Of a stretch of DNA of 64,000 bases, positions 63,421 to 64,000 are shown piece after piece (within the stretch, counting starts at the first letter, position 1; each line of letters starts with the position of its first letter). The stretch is from Trachythela sp. YZ-2020. Its lineage: Eukaryota > Cnidaria > Anthozoa > Malacalcyonacea > Clavulariidae. The stretch spans positions 902,001-966,000 of the forward strand of contig JADLSH010000388.1 of NCBI GenBank assembly GCA_016169945.1, read 5' to 3'. The position numbers and the translations under genes were made by a program. The notes under the pieces were generated by a model. The model was not told where the DNA came from. It did no database searches and worked only from the letters and a program-made list of their open reading frames with translations.

Positions 63421-63861
63421 ATTAATGTCCAATGCATTTTAAAATAGTGTAATAATTTTTATTCTCCTAAGATTCTACTGTGGCCAGATGTTTTGCTTAA
63501 TCCAAGCTAGCTTATAGCATGACATAATGTCCAGGCAGTCTACCAGTCTTCAGGTAGTTTTACAGAACAGTCAACTGCCGAGTATCCCACTCTCCTTATA
63601 ATAACTCAAATAAAGGTTTCAATAATTGCATAGCATGGCTAGTTGCTAATGTCTAGCTTCACCACTGAGACAAAGTATATAATCTAGCTTGCTTTCTGCA
63701 GGACATTTGATGTTTGGCAAGTGCTATTTACTGCGGGATATTTAATGTTGTGCAAGTGCTCAGACCTCATATTCTATGTTGGATGTGTAATCGTATTCTA
63801 GTTGAGTAGTTGTCTTTTACACCAATATCTACATTGACACTCACAATATTTTTTTCCATAG

Positions 63862-64000
63862 CCCTCGTCAGCAATTGAGAGTATAGTCCAGGATAAAATG
63901 GTCCAGTTTCGTGTACTGTGCACTGGGTGCCCGGAGGATGTAGACCAAGTGTTTGTTGAATGCCCTGGTACTGATGTGATCAACGCTCTGATAGATGTCA
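63862..64000 (+). CDS. Possible coding exon running off the right edge, unknown product
   Basis: After a good acceptor (TTTTTTCCATAG) the frame PSSAIESIVQDKMVQFRVLC, then TGCPEDVDQVFVECPGTDV, stays open to the window edge, and its composition looks like protein. It does not resemble the missing IFT56 C-terminus (no TPR pattern), so it would belong to another gene. If ATG 63897 is a start, the upstream part is 5' UTR. The length is too short for a firm call. Confidence 0.35.

Overview
This is animal (metazoan) nuclear DNA. It is AT-rich, the genes are split into many short exons with GT-AG introns, and the introns and intergenic DNA are crowded with foldback MITEs, tRNA-derived SINEs and decayed non-LTR retrotransposons. 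An LRR-containing relaxin-type receptor gene, a type I PKA regulatory subunit and a highly conserved IFT56 gene, combined with this repeat style, suggest an invertebrate, most likely an anthozoan or other cnidarian. The species and even the phylum are inference.

Region 1 (about 1-15.6 kb, + strand) holds the 3' part of a leucine-rich-repeat G-protein-coupled receptor gene. Six 72-bp LRR exons, a Cys-rich hinge and a seven-helix domain in two exons are followed by a cytoplasmic tail exon. Five more exons in continuous reading phase then encode a protein-kinase fold that has lost its catalytic residues. The spliced exons give one open frame of 816 codons ending at 15606. An LGR/RXFP-type receptor fused to a pseudokinase is the most unusual thing in the window.

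Region 2 (15.6-27.4 kb): after about 3.7 kb of nested foldback elements comes a complete nine-exon PRKAR1-type PKA regulatory subunit on the minus strand (25132 down to 19349, 380 aa). It is followed by a repeat-rich intergenic stretch with a decayed LINE.

Region 3 (27.4-59.3 kb, + strand) is the ciliary gene IFT56/TTC26, 17 coding exons encoding 414 residues. By comparison with the vertebrate protein the last ~140 residues are missing and must lie beyond what I can find here. Its initiator ATG lies directly against a splice donor. Two other genes sit inside its introns: a four-exon, minus-strand, many-pass membrane protein of unknown function (44609 down to 38102, 529 aa), and an intronless Ser/Thr kinase gene (52999-54270, 423 aa) related to eIF2alpha/IRE1-type kinases.

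Region 4 (59.3-64 kb) is mostly intron or intergenic DNA. It has an array of ACACACC/GGTGTGT inverted half-sites just after the last IFT56 exon seen, and one exon-like open stretch running off the right edge.

The genes do not form an operon-like unit. Receptor/cAMP/kinase signalling and cilium assembly are neighbours, but no functional link can be shown from sequence alone. The repeats are informative in themselves: several elements carry clear target-site duplications or are nested inside each other, and some lie within tens of bases of exons.
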